Of a stretch of 64,000 nucleotides of DNA, positions 19,630-32,300 are shown piece by piece (the first letter of the stretch is position 1; every line of letters begins with the position of its first letter). The position numbers and the translations under genes were made by a program. The DNA lies in assembly GCA_011316305.1 (NCBI GenBank), contig SAUG01000040.1:1-64000 (forward strand), read 5' to 3'. The DNA is from Rusavskia elegans. Taxonomy: Eukaryota; Ascomycota; Lecanoromycetes; Teloschistales; Teloschistaceae. The notes beneath the pieces are model-generated. The model worked only from the letters and a program-made list of their open reading frames with translations. It was not told the DNA's origin and searched no databases.

Positions 19630-21865
19630 ATGGCAGCTGTTGCCCTTTCACCTGCACAGTATCAGCTCGGGATCATGTCCAATCGACGAGCTCCTCTCAG
19701 CAGCGTGCCCAATGCAGTCAACTCGCCTTTCCGGAAGCCTGGCGCCCCAGTCTTGAAGAGATCAAGACAGCAGCTTGATCAAGAGGATGTTGGCTATAAT
19801 ATACAACCTCCGGTCAAGAGAGCAGCCATTGGCAATGGGCGCCTGCCTCCACGAACGCCACCCCAAAGACCGTCCCTCCAGCAAGCCGAAGCCCGTGTGT
19901 TCGGCAAGCGACCAGGCAACGTGCAACCTACTGCCTTTGAGCGTCGACTGCTGGAAGCCAAGGACAAAAAGGCACAAGAGGTACAAGAGAAGGCACATGC
20001 GCAAAGAGTCGATAGGACCGGTCGGACTACAACCGAAACATTCGAGGGCATCAGGCAATGGCAGAAGCACTACCGCAAAGTCTTTCCAACCTTTGTCTTT
20101 TACTTCGAGAGCATTCCAGATGAGACGAGGGCTAGGCATGCCAAGTTCATCCGCGGATTCGGAGCCGTAAGTTGGCAAGCACAATGTACTTGGATTTGTT
20201 CGCCAGACTAACGGCCCACTTTAGAGAGAGGAGAAATTCTTTTCTAAAGAGGTGACACACATCATCACCTCCCGATCTGTGCCGGGAGAACCTGATGCGA
20301 AACCCTCAACCGATGGCCTGGGCCCGGCCAACCCCCGCTCCAACCTTCTGAACGCCCGCCAATCACGCACCATTAATCCGGCCTTGCTGGATCGGACGTC
20401 AGAGTCGCAGCTCCAAAACCATTTTGCACAGTTAAAGCCGAAGTTCAACTTTGATAATGTGATAGGTCGGAGGGGTCCGACAGTTGGTGTCCGTGATGTG
20501 GAGCCAAAGAGAACTGCTGGCACCGTCGACATTCTACAGCGGGCGAAAGACATGAACATCAAGATCTGGACGTTGGACAAGCTGGAACGCATTGCCAAAA
20601 CAATGCTTGACAATCGTGCGGACGAACCATCGTTACGCGGGCTGGGTGGCCGAGGTGCAGCTCTTAATGCCACTCTGCCGAGTAAAGCACGTCAAGAGTC
20701 TGGTCTCTCGACTCTCCTACGCGAGGAGCAAATCAACGGTCCTTCCGACGCTTCTAATGAAACAGGTGGCATCATACCATTCAAAGGGCCTCATATCTAC
20801 GTGAGATGCATGGATGAGAAGACGAAGCCCATACTCGTCAAAGAATTTCCAAGGGTTGCCAACCGTGAGGATGGCGAGTGGCCCCAATTCAGAGGCAACG
20901 GTGTGGGCAAATGTCCGTTCATTGTGGATCATAGCACAATCCGAAGGGACATGGAGCGCGCAAAGGCTGAGATGGAAGATTCGCGAGCTCAAGCGGTGCT
21001 TGAACGTCGGCAGACTCTTCGCGCTCGATCAATGGCAGCTCCCACTTCCACCATTCCCAGGCAGGCGAGCTTAGTCACAGTCAAGAAACTACCCTTGGCA
21101 GAGTCTCGTGAGGGAGGGAACGCCCTACCTCAAACCAGGGCTTGTGGTATACGTCAAGAGAACACGCAAGAGTCTGGAAATGTCGAAGCAAAACGACAGA
21201 GTCCAATGAAGGCGCCAAGCAATGTACCCACCGCAGCAAGATTACGGTTCTTCAACGGCGAGCCTGCTGCTTCGGGTATGCAGGCTTCGAATATTACCTC
21301 GGCCATTCGCTCTCAGATGATCTCGTCTACCGCCGCGCAACCTGGGGCCAAAGCCGGCACGAGCAGAGAAATCCACGGGCTCCAGAGGAAGGTCCTCGAG
21401 AAAAACTGTGGACCTGCTCTCCAAGCAACACGTGCTCCGCAAAGAGGCGTCGATCCACTAGGCGCAGCCAGAGCAGAACGACATATACCATTAGCTCGAC
21501 AGACAAGAAGGCAAGCACAAGAGAGACTCATACACATTGACGAAGAGTCTACCCAATCTGAAGAGGACGAAGACGTATGGCGGACCGAGGAGGTACAAAG
21601 AAGGCAAGCTGTAAAGATTGAGGCGTCAAAGAAAGAGCTGAAGCCTGGGTATTGTGAGAATTGCAGGGACAAGTATGATGACTTCGAGACAGTAAGTGGC
21701 AGGCTCACAGAATCTCCGATGCCCAAGATACTGACACTGTTCCAGCACATACTCGATCGCAAGCATCGCAAGTTTGCTTTGACCCAGGAGAACTGGAAAG
21801 ATCTTGACAAGCTATTGGCGCAGCTTGGCCGACCTATCAAAGAAGCCTTTTCCGAATCGTTCTAG
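19630..21865 (+). CDS. dbf4: DBF4, regulatory subunit of the Cdc7 (DDK) replication kinase
   Basis: Three exons: 19630-20166, 20225-21691 and 21746-21865, giving 707 residues; the Met at 19675 is an alternative start. Motif N/BRCT-like: KFFSKEVTHIIT just after intron 1, then DILQRAKDMNIKIWTLDKLERI. Motif M at about 364-405: GPHIYVRCMDEKTKPILVKEF followed by WPQFRG and CPFI. Motif C, the DBF4 zinc finger, at about 650-690: PGYCENCRDKYDDFET spliced to HILDRKHRKFA, giving C-x2-C then H-x5-H. DBF4 binds and activates Cdc7 so that it phosphorylates MCM at origins in S phase; the Aspergillus counterpart is nimO. Intron 2 (54 nt) is in frame without stops and lies exactly between the Cys pair and the His pair, so unspliced mRNA would still be translated but with a split finger. 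Confidence 0.93.
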
Positions 21866-22452
21866 TGGCATGAGTCTGACGTGGTGGTATATACATAGCT
21901 TTGGAATGAGCTCTAATGGCCACGTCGAAGCATGAGCTCCGGAACACTACAGTCGAGGAAAGCACACACCTGCGGTATTACAGCATTGCATCAAGTTTTA
22001 CAGAGATGGGATGGCATATTGGGGGGTCTTTTTTCACTGCATCTGCGTGCTTTACGATACCTTTCTGCATAGCGATTCGGCGCCTTGGTGCATCAGACAC
22101 GATAGCATGCCTTGTGTTCTTAATGTCTCTTGATGGAAGCATTCGGAAGCGCTGGTCATCCTGCAGCATGTGGTGATGGTAAAAGCATGATGATTCACTT
22201 GATCTATCCTGCATTGACGTGAACATTTGCAAGGAAATGAATACCTAGCTCAAGGAGATCCCTCAGAGCGGCCCAGATCCGAACAGGGGCACCAGGGGTA
22301 GGCGTTTACCGCGCCTGCCCACCTAGGCGAGCTTTTATCTTATCAATCATCCCTGCCTTTCCTCACTTCGTCATTTGAAACCATAACCAAAACCTCACTC
22401 CGGCATCCGGTGACCGCAAGCTTCTGAGCAGCTCTTCGAGCTAAACTACAAG
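21866..22452. other. intergenic, promoter of the YJU2B-type gene
   Basis: No gene recognised. Small frames only. Confidence 0.45.
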
Positions 22453-23546
22453 ATGCAGGGCTTCAGTATGCAGCATCTTCCTACTTCCGCAGTCCTGGCT
22501 GACCTTAGCAGATATGGGACGCTATGTCCCTCCAGACCAAGAAGGCATCACCTCTGCAAACAAGCTCGCCGGCAAATATGTCTCTCCCTTCCCTCCCTTT
22601 CATGACTCGGTCTTACTACAAAAGCAGACATGCGCTCGGTTCCCGCGCCCGCAAAGCCGGCCAAGGCATCCTCACCGTCCGCTTCGAAATGCCCTACGCA
22701 ATCTGGTGCTCCCACTGCCCCAAACCCACTATCATTGGTCAAGGCGTACGCTTCAATGCCGAGAAGAAGAAAGTCGGAAACTATCACTCCACCCCGATCT
22801 TCAGTTTCCGGATGAAACATAATGTCTGCGGCGGATGGATCGAAATCCGGACCGATCCCAAGAATACGGCGTATGTGGTTGTTGAAGGGGCGAAGAAGCG
22901 AGATACCGGTGATGATGTGGTGAAGGAGGGGGATTATGTGATTCAGAGCCAAGCAGAGAAGGAGATGATACAGAATGATGCTTTTGCGGCGCTGGAAGGG
23001 CGGGTGGAGGAGAAGAAGCAGGTGTTCAGTGATAAAAGTCGGATTGAGGAGTTGTATCGTGGTAAAGAACGGGATTGGGAAGATCCCTTTTACGCGAATA
23101 AAAGATTGCGGAAGACGTTCCGTGTGGAGCGAAAGGCAAGGGAGCAGGAGGGGAAGAGGACCGAGGATGTGAAGGAGAGAATGAGTTTGGGGATGGATTT
23201 GCTAGCAGAGAGTGAGGAAGACAGGAGAAGAGCGGGGTTTGTGGATTTTGGGGTCGAGGATGGAGAGACGGCGGTGGTGAAAGCTAGGGCAAAACCTCTT
23301 TTCGGAATGAGCGCTCCAGCGCCAGATGCTGGGTCGCGAGTGAAACACCCAGGGATTACGAAAACGATCAAGGTGGTGCAAGACCAGCGCGAAAAGCTAC
23401 GGACGGAGCTCGGCAACAACACAAGAGCAGCCGTGGATCCTTTTCTCAATGCTGAGAAGCCACCGCCGACGACTAAACCTATCATCAAGCGCAAGAAGCC
23501 AGCGGAGGCGAGTTCACTGGTGAATTACGAATCAGATTCTACTTAA
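22453..23546 (+). CDS. CWC16-family splicing factor (YJU2B/CCDC130/Saf4 type)
   Basis: Three exons: 22453-22465 (MQGF plus one base), 22512-22575 and 22628-23546, giving 331 residues. The join yields MQGFNMGRYVPPDQEG and then KLAGKHALGSRARK, as in fungal homologues. Core motifs: GILTVRFEMPYAIWCSHCPKP (first Cys pair), GVRFNAEKKKVGNYHSTPIFSFRMKHNVCGGWIEIRTDPKNTAYVV, then a charged helical tail (ERDWEDPFYANKRLRKTFR) and a basic C-terminus. The family associates with the activated spliceosome at the Prp2/Prp16 stage. To keep the conserved KHALGS join, intron 2 must start with AT (AA/ATATGT) where GTATGT is expected, and end in AAGCAG with a ttactac branch. That is a one-base departure from a normal donor: a real AT-AG intron, a mutation, or a sequencing error. 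Confidence 0.88.
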
Positions 23547-25184
23547 AAAAAAAGTCGCATCTTCTTCATGATCAATGGTGGTCCCTCCTCTGCTTCAAGC
23601 ATCAAAGCACCTCTCATCTTTTCGAGGTCTGTCAATCTTCAGTCCCATACACCGTTTACCTTCACCACGAGCACGCCATCTTCATCTAGTGGTAACATGA
23701 CGCCATAAAAGGACCTAGAGTGATTTCTAAGACTTCTCGGAGACTCTAAGTGGCCGTAGTGAACGCATAGAAACACCTGTGCTTCGTTGTGTTGGGAAGG
23801 GACTGTCATGCGGAGATGACCAGAGATCACATCTAAGCCTTCACTAATGAGAAAGTCACTGCAAGCGATCTGATTTAGGCGCGTCTTCTGGGACTTCTCA
23901 CACCACCCATTCTCACTCATCGATACCGCAATCACCCACACCGCCACCATCACTGAGCCAAAATTTCTACACGAGTGGATCACGCTTCCGAGTAACGTCT
24001 CGACATTCAGCAAAACTTTCTGCTGGAAGCTAGCTTTAGCAAAATAAGCTACGGAGGGGACTGAACGGTAGGATGATGGCATTGAGACGCCGGAGTGATA
24101 TTTTGATGAGAAAGGTGAGGATCCACTGTCCTTTAATATACACTCTTTTCCTTAGAAGCCTTTTGCTTCCCAGATACAGCTCTCGCTACATCTTGTCTAT
24201 CCATATCTAGCTGCTTTCTGATATCTCCTTTCTTTCAAAAACCTACTGTACTCCAGTTACTCGCTCCCCATCTTATTGAACGTCACTCTCCATCTTTGAA
24301 TCACCTCTTTCTTCTCCTCTTCTATCTCACGAACCATCGTCGACATAGTCGATAGAACCGTTTCGATCCATCGACCTGTGGAATAGCATCACAGCGACTT
24401 TGCAATTCAAAAGGATTGCTTGTGGGAAACTTAATTGTCATCTCTCTTGTGAACTTTTGCCTTTTTATTGCTGGCGTGATTCACTGTCGTGTATGTCTCC
24501 TGCACGATGATGAATGAGAAATTTCCACGTGTTTCTTCTCACCGTGCACAAAAGTTCATCGTCTTGCGTCTTCCTTCGCTCTCCAACTCTACCACCACCA
24601 CTACAGCCAAACATCGTCATAACAACTTAAGATCCAAAAGATGTTTTCGAATAGATTCAAGAAGACAATCAGCTTGCATGTAGATATTATTGCTTGTAAC
24701 CCGACTTAATAAATCGAAATTATCACACCCGCAACTTTTTGCCAAGACCAGAATCAGTGTCACTTTACTTCCCAACCAGCTTGTCACTATATCGGATAAG
24801 TAATACGTCTCCCTTCCTAGTTCCTCCTCCTTTCTTTCAAACCATCCACTATACTTCTTGCATTGTATCTTACCTTGGCTGGTTCAAAGTAACTATACCA
24901 GTACCGTAGCACCATCCGTGGTTCCATTTGATCAGATAGACGGCGGGCCTAATTACGATAGTAATTTATCCTATCTCAGTTGAGAATTTGACCTGTCCAA
25001 TAACAATCGCGAGAGCAGCTTGACCTATCTCGATTGCGACAGCGGCTTCTCTCGTCTTAGTTACGATGACGACAACATTTGGGAAATCAGTTTGACCATA
25101 AAAATGCAGGCGAATTTTTTGGTGTTTGGCAGGGGAAGAAAACATCGTTGTCCCCCTCATTAAGTCAATGGACTGGCATGCAGT
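23547..25184. other. gene-free stretch, CT-rich
   Basis: One minus-strand frame (23639-24082, 147 codons) has no recognisable domain. From about 24120 to 24870 the plus strand is strongly pyrimidine-rich, like a long fungal 5' leader or promoter, but no convincing start and gene body follow. A non-coding transcript is possible but not shown. Confidence 0.4.
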
Positions 25185-25290
25185 GATTTATATAAATGAC
25201 CTCATATTCTCGTAAACTACAATGGATATCCAGAACAGATGCCCTCTATCAGTATCCTCTGGAAGTATAAATATCAAGGCGAGTTGTTAA
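25185..25290 (+). repeat. dispersed repeat, copy 1
   Basis: About 106 bp, close to 90% identical by eye to 33745-33851 in the same orientation; shared cores include aatggatatccagaacaga and ccctctatcagtatcct. No inverted termini or frame are obvious. Its class is unknown. Confidence 0.75.
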
Positions 25291-25805
25291 GTACTGATTA
25301 CAGAAGTGATTGATATTAGGTCGGTGCAGGTCGATGAAAATGCCGTAGAAGCAATGCTCAGTCGCAACGTGTTTACCTGACGTACGCGTGGTAATCCATC
25401 TGTCCTCCATCATGCTGTGTCGTCCTCACCATTTGGAGTGTTGAGGTCCATAGCTCTATCCAGATCATCCAGAGCTGATTACCTCATCACTTAACTGCCG
25501 GTAGGGGCGGGACCTGCATCTAATGATGACCTATATCTTCTATAATCGGGGCGGCAGTTTATATAAGTCTTAATTTGTACCACCAAGCTTACGAACGCGT
25601 TGAGGTCGGTGTTGGTATCGCCAGTCCAATTGGACAAAACATAGGACGAGGATTTTGCAAGGTCTGTCCCTCGTAGCCGATCTACGTCACGATATCTCCC
25701 AAAGCTGACAAAAGTCACAACGGAAAATCTTGTATTATCAAGAACACCAAGCCGATAATGCCCTACGAAAGTGATCTGTCAAACAACAAACGTCAAACGC
25801 CAACC
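25291..25805. other. intergenic
   Basis: No gene recognised. This is 3' flanking sequence of the minus-strand gene that ends at 25806. Confidence 0.45.
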
Positions 25806-27017
25806 CTAAAAGAATCCGCCCATACCAAAATCATCACCATCGTCAGTCCACCTGTCCGTGCTATCCCTCGACGCTCTTGCTGCTTTCTTATTCTCTTTTT
25901 CCTTCTCTAGTCGTTCTGCCACCCGTATTTTTTTCCTATCCAAAGTTGCCTTCCTCTTTTCACTCTTTTCTTTCTTCTCCATGGCCACCAGTTTGTTCTT
26001 CCCCTTCTTCAGCTGGCGTTCCGCCAGCTCAACCCCCAATTGTACCGCTAGTTTGCTCGGTTCAGAATTCACCGGCAAGAGCTTCGTGAAATATCGTCTC
26101 GCTACACGATCCAGTGCCTCAGTCATATTGCGCTGCTCGTCTCCCCCGAGTACTGATGGAATTTCCTCTCGGTCGTGGTATAATTGTTTGCCCAAAGCCT
26201 CCCAATCACAACGTTCCACCTTTTCGCTCACCATATTGTGGCACGCTTTGTTTCGTTCAGAATAGAAACTGATACAGTAAGCCATGTTGTCGTAGTCGAG
26301 CATAAGCTTTTCGCAGGCGTCCTTGATTGTATAAGTCATTTTCTGTTCTGGCCGAGTATTTAGGTGACCTCTCTGATACCGCCGCATTGCCGTACGTTCC
26401 TTCTCCAGTTGCTCGTGAACAGCAGTCCACTTCAATCCGGTGAGATTTTCAAATCCTTCGCTTTTCTGCTCTTTCGCCTGAGCCTTGAATGTTCGGAGGC
26501 CGTCCGCCATGTAGTCGCCGTAGTCAACGAGGTATTTGATCCTAGCAAATTCTTTTACACCCTTGATGCTTTCTGCAAAATGGAAATGACTGCGCTTGAA
26601 CAACATGACGCTCGTGTGGAAGACATTGTTCAGGGTCTGTACGGCGACCTCTTTCTCCCTATTTAGGGGATCGTTGATAAAGGCTTTCAATAGTTCTTCG
26701 AAATTCTCGAGGAACTTTAGCTCGCGCGGTGTGATCTGACGGAATTGCCGACGGTACTTGGTGAAATGGTACGCATCTTTCGCTTGTGAGAGTGTTTCAA
26801 TTTGCTTTGATACCATTAAATTCCACGGTTCCGTGACCGGCTTGACGCCTGCTGCCTTGCACTCTTCTAGATATGCATGGAAGTCCATATCATAGCGCTT
26901 TGGGAGCGAGTTTCGTCGACCGGAAAACACTCGTTGATTACTTGCGCTGTTGATTTGTATTTGTGCCTTGGGATTAGGATCACTGTTGCCGCGGGTTTTG
27001 TTGATACGGATAGACAT
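25806..27017 (-). CDS. uncharacterised charged protein with basic coiled-coil tail
   Basis: An intronless frame of 403 residues from the first ATG. I do not recognise the family. The centre (about residues 45-310) is predicted mostly helical with aromatic-rich segments (MDFHAYLEECKAAGVKPVTEPWNL, DAYHFTKYRRQFRQITPREL, LMLDYDNMAYCISFYSERN). The last 80 residues are a Lys/Glu/Arg-rich helix (ERQLKKGKNKLVAMEKKEKSEK as a sample) ending in an acidic Gly/Phe tail (DDGDDFGMGGFF). There is no signal peptide or transmembrane helix, so nuclear or cytosolic placement is likely. The length, clean frame and natural composition support a real gene. It stands at the border of the gene-poor region and may be lineage-specific. 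Confidence 0.65.
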   Translation of the reverse strand: MSIRINKTRGNSDPNPKAQIQINSASNQRVFSGRRNSLPKRYDMDFHAYLEECKAAGVKPVTEPWNLMVSKQIETLSQAKDAYHFTKYRRQFRQITPRELKFLENFEELLKAFINDPLNREKEVAVQTLNNVFHTSVMLFKRSHFHFAESIKGVKEFARIKYLVDYGDYMADGLRTFKAQAKEQKSEGFENLTGLKWTAVHEQLEKERTAMRRYQRGHLNTRPEQKMTYTIKDACEKLMLDYDNMAYCISFYSERNKACHNMVSEKVERCDWEALGKQLYHDREEIPSVLGGDEQRNMTEALDRVARRYFTKLLPVNSEPSKLAVQLGVELAERQLKKGKNKLVAMEKKEKSEKRKATLDRKKIRVAERLEKEKENKKAARASRDSTDRWTDDGDDFGMGGFF

Positions 27018-29360
27018 GGTGACGGCGCAGCAAGAGATATTCAGTCGTTCTGGTCTTGATGTGTAGATGAGAGCCTGAAGAGCTGGGACAAGTCGTGGGA
27101 TTTGGAGGAATTATGACAGGGCAGCGATTTGGGATTGAATGAGTACAGATGACTGGACAAGGATAGCGACACAGTAATACAACAGCTTGGAGATGGAGAG
27201 AGCGCAAAACGGCCGACAGAACGAGCACAGAGACACAGCGAAAACGGACGACAGAGACAAAGAACAAAAAAGGAGTGAGAGGAAAAGGAGATATGAAGGA
27301 GTCTGAGGGCAAGTAAGGGAAACCTGCTCAGTTCTCAACGGCTTATGAAAATCTCATCCTCGAACCCTATCAAGACTGATCTGGGAAGCGCAGGTTACCA
27401 GAAATACTTTTAGGTAGGTACTAGTCTACTTCGGAACAGAGAGCCACACTGAGGTCCCTCTGAGGAAGGGTAGAGTGAAGAGAAACATAACACCGTTTAC
27501 CTCTGTCGATTATCAAGGGCCCAGCTCCGAATGCACTATTGAGTGGAATGGGTGTATGCTGGAGCAGTCCAGGTAAGCCCCGACAGCCAAAGTAGTCTCG
27601 AGGAAACACAAAGAGATGTATATAGAGACTATCAGTATGATCGTGTGGAAGCTGCTGACAATGCTGCGTTCCGCTCGAAAAGAACTACTTGGGAAGGGTA
27701 GGTACAGAACCAGTCACATGAAACCTTTGTAACCCCAGCGGTTGAAAGAATCCTTCACATACAACACAACAGCCCTGGCAGTTATTATGGTAAGGTGGCT
27801 GCCTCTGTATCAAGATCGGACCCCGAAAGTACTTTTGGGGGGTGGCGGGTGTCAGTTAAAGGGTTCTGAGGTAATTGTGTGCCTAAGCGAGCACTTTCCA
27901 GGGCGACGACGCTTGAACAGATGGCTGCACGGTCTCATACCTTTATGTTGTTGGGATATCGAAGCGACAATGGCGTTCAAGAGAGGAAAGGCAGCCAGAT
28001 GGCCTCCGGCGCATTCATATACATTGCTCCAGTCGTGTTAGCGAGCATTCATTGACGAATAGAACAGGTAAGGAAGTGAGTGACTCGATATTCAATACGC
28101 TCCACTGGCTCTCACTACATTTCCGTTCCTGTTCACTTCTATGCCCATGTTATGCTCCAGCAATTTTTCATCAAGATTGTTGAGGTATGAGAACCTCTGT
28201 GGGCTTGTGCTAGTCCTTTTTAAGTTGTTGAGTTCACGGTGAAATTTTTTGGAAACTTGCGCATTCTATCTCGTCTTCTCTCAGACCATACTCTTTCTGG
28301 TGCTTACTTCCCAGATGTACGACTTAGTTACTCACATTCGCAACGAGTCAGTAGTCCAACCGCTCTGTTCGAAATGTCCGACAAAGCATCCACTGTCACC
28401 GTATGAAGTACATGCTTTCAAAATCCCGCGCTCTTGGCGCGCAAATATGTGTAGATAGATGGGTATGCTACGGCATACCTGAAGTATTCGCATCAGAAAC
28501 GGTATAGTATAGTCTTCCTCTGTTTTCATTACCAAAGCGCAGAAGATGCTTTCGACTTGTGTCTCTCCACTTTTCGGTCTCCCAAATCTAAATTGTTTCA
28601 TCCAACCTCTCCTTTCATGAAACCCCGGCTCAGTACCAGAGAGAGATACCCTGTCCGATGCTATGTTTTCATCTCACGAACCTGATGACGGCATGCGCAG
28701 TGTCTGAGCAATTGGTAAGACAGCCTTTGCAGCACCGAAGACTGAGAAGTCTATACACCCGACGCTCCAATAGCGCTTCAACCAACTATCCATCATTCCA
28801 GAAGCCAGCTCATCCATCACCGACTTCCATACATTCATTCAACTAAAGCTACATTCTATTCCGAAGAAGCTCTGGAAAAAAAACTCCCTGCCAAGTTGCA
28901 GATCAAATCGATACGCCAAAGCTACGACAAGTCTGACAATATTATGTTCCTCTCTTATTGAGGTCAGAAACATGAGCTGCTATTATCCCAGGTTACTATT
29001 AGCAATGATATTATCAAGTTCAAGAGTTTACCTCGAGTATGGGACCTGTTGTGGATGGTCTGACCACTTTCCAAGCTTCACAGCACAATAAACAAGGGTC
29101 GACGAACAGAATGGCTAGCTCAGATGGCAAATTTGCCGGATGCTCTTTCTGGTCAGTGGGAATGGCCCCATGACACCGAATCTGAAGATGGCGTCGATAG
29201 AGAGATCACCGTGTTCCTCGAACAACAGCGCGCACAGCGCTGCTAGAGTAAAGCAGCGCACGTAGCTAGGGTAGCTATAAGTACGCTCAATGATTCTTCT
29301 GCTGATAAATAGATAGAATGTGCGGAGATACGCGATATGAAGGATAGTTGTAAGTATTAC
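27018..29360. other. gene-free stretch
   Basis: Frames stay below 110 codons and carry no motif. 27018-27340 is the probable promoter and leader of the minus-strand gene. The rest holds nothing I can name. Confidence 0.45.
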
Positions 29361-29379
29361 AGATACCTATTCTTGTCTT

Positions 29380-32300
29380 GTGTATTCTGCTGAGGTTTTA
29401 GTCTATAGCCATCGTCAAAAGGCTCTGGGATCTCTTCGCCAATCTGCCTTCGGCTCGGTAAGGCCACTCGCCGCCCACGCTACCCTTCCCTTCCCTTCCC
29501 TTCTTACTTCCCTCTCGTTTCCAGGAGTTATCCTAACCTCGTCCAGCCTTCCCGCTCAAGCACCGAAGTCGACTTCCGTTACGTCTACCTCGAATCCAAG
29601 CGCAAGGCCCTCAATACTTATCGAATGTCCGGCCGTTGACCTTCACTTCAAAGCCTCAAAGCCAACTTTCCACTCGAGAAATTTTTATGAAAGCGTTTTC
29701 TAGTAATTCAAATTTATTTGAATTCCGGATATCGTACAAGAAAACACATCACTCGCACTTCCTGTTCATTTCCCTTTTACCTTTTAATCTTGAAATCAGT
29801 CCCGACAAGTGTACGGTCGCATGTCATTGCTACAAGACAGCAAAAAAGCCTCGAGCGCAAGTAGAGCAGCTTCTCGAACCTCCTCAGCTTCGGCGTCAGT
29901 CGCGCCATTTTCAGCAGCGTCTTCCGATGCGGATTAGACACTTATCTAACTAACGCGGTTCTTCCTAAACTTGAATACGGCGAAAAAGCTCCTCCCGTCC
30001 TCCGAACACCTCAATAGATTGCGCACAACAACGGCTCTTGAGGCCACGCATCAATTTCTCACGGGACGTGGTTATCCCCCAGATGCGTACGATGACGATC
30101 CCGGACATCGTCAGCGCCCGGATCCTTTCGGACCGCCAGGACGAGAAAGACCGCTTATATGGGCGTTGTCCATACGTCTAGGAAAGAGGAGAATCGAGCG
30201 AACAGATCCGGTTGGTTTCATGTTCCAAATCTCACATAGATCATTCATCTATCACACGCCAGTACCAATCAAACCGTAGAGCCACACGCAACAGCAACGG
30301 AGCCACCCGTATCGTCTCACACAGGTACTTCTACTTAGAGCAACCTCTATGCACCACCGCTGGTGGCGTCCTCCTTCCAGAACACTCTTCAGATGAATTC
30401 TATAGGTCCAGCGCTATGCCAGAATCTTTCGGGGCGAGGAAATCGAAGAATCGCAGACTAGATAGGGAGGCTAGCAGTGATTGGAATGAAGCGTGAGTTT
30501 GACGAGAGAAACCATGGATACGAAGACGACGAAGAAAATTACGTTGGAAAATCAAGCAACCTGAGAGAATGGGATTGTCCGACTGGTGGGTTTCAGGAAG
30601 TTGTATGGTTGAAGACGGCTTCATTACTGAGTCACTTACCCATCGATACCCGACCAAAGACATTTCGATGGACATTGTCAAGTCGGTTTATTGCTAAGAT
30701 ATTACGGCTCATCGAGCTGCATCAGCCAGACTCAAAGGCTGCACTTGATTCACTGGACGACAATAACGAGTTCCACGACCGCCTTTCGCAATGGCCGGCG
30801 AAGCAACATGTATCCGACCACCTACTAAGCCAACGAAAGGTTTTCGACGTACATTCACATATTTGGCTTACATCTAACAGTCCACCCGTCTTACGCAGAA
30901 CCAAAACCAGGGCAGGTTCGACACCGCATATATGGGTTCATTGCCGAAGCCTGTCCTTTCAACGATCTTCTCCAATCCTTACAGCATACATGCCCTCTCA
31001 TTTCCTCCCCGCGGTAGAATTACTTGATACCGTCAATTTGTTGAGTTTCGTATGCGCTCAGGCGCTCGACGCCAACATCACAACAAAGGCTACATACCCC
31101 TCGAGTCGGTAGAAGCTCTCTCGTTCATCGGTTTCAATGATCGGGCAGCAGATCAGATAATGTACCGATACAACAGTAGACGGCCAAAACGGAGATTTGA
31201 TCTGTATTGCGAGTCAGCGGAGGACTCAAAACTGGATCAGTACCATCCTTTACTATTATTTACTACTTGTAGCTATCCTCTCAATCTTGTCTCCAAGATT
31301 GTTACCATTGTCAACCGTCCATCGTTGGCTCTTCATCTTTTCAACTACGTCTATCGGTAATGAGGTTCCACTGTGGTCGCTTCTGGCTAAGTAGGTGAAG
31401 GTGTCTCATTCCGTTGAGAAGCTAACTCAAGCGACGGAACCTTGTAAGAAAGATACTGCAGCTGGAGTTACGATAAGAACCGTCCCGTTCAGGATGTGGC
31501 AACGGAAGATACGTCTGGTGACGGGAATGACCGGGACAGCCAAAGCGAAGCTTGCGGCTTGCCGCTACGCAAGGGAATGGGCGCAGGCGCAACGTGATGC
31601 ATTATATGCTGCAGCAAATCAGAAAGCCTCGTCTTACAATGCGGCCGCTGACTATAGAGCGGACCACGCTATACAAGACGCTACCATTACCCCTAAGACG
31701 AGCCGGGCCAAGCAAACGCGCAAGTGCTGCGAGATAGGATAATATATAGGTCAATCGCTCTATCCTGAGTCGCATGGAGATACGAAGAAGAAAGCGAATC
31801 ACAAGGAGCGACGAAAGGCACAGAGGGCGCAACAGCATGGGGCGAAGAAGGGAGAGGATAGGGGGAAGAAGGACGATGACATGGGCGGAGCAGGTGGGGT
31901 CGCAATAAAGAAAGATGAGAGACGTCTTTTCTCACTTCAACCGAAGAGGCAAAGGGGCAAGTTAAAATCGCAGACTCTCTCATTTCTTGGCTGCCAGAAC
32001 TCCAAAGCTTTTCTGATAATTTTGAGGACTACGTTGAAGTGGAAAAAGAGAACCAGTGGATCTGTTGAGGACCACACTGTTGGGAAGAGAAGCTCAAGAA
32101 TGCTGATATGTAGCGGACTCTACCGTGGGATTGAAGAGCTTGCGAGCATATCTCGTATAGACCAGCGAGGAACCAAGATGGAGAGAACATGGAGATCTAC
32201 ATCTATTACGAAACCCCATCTCCTGGGGACTTGGAATATATCTCAATCAAGTCCTCACCAGCACCACCGAATGTGACAGGAAATTTGCCCTCCGGCTGGC

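Noticed and set aside
20252..21865. DBF4 exons 2-3 read as one uninterrupted frame
   Set aside because: It would place 18 residues between the Cys and His pairs of the finger; removal of the gtaagt...ttccag segment restores the H-x5-H motif spacing.
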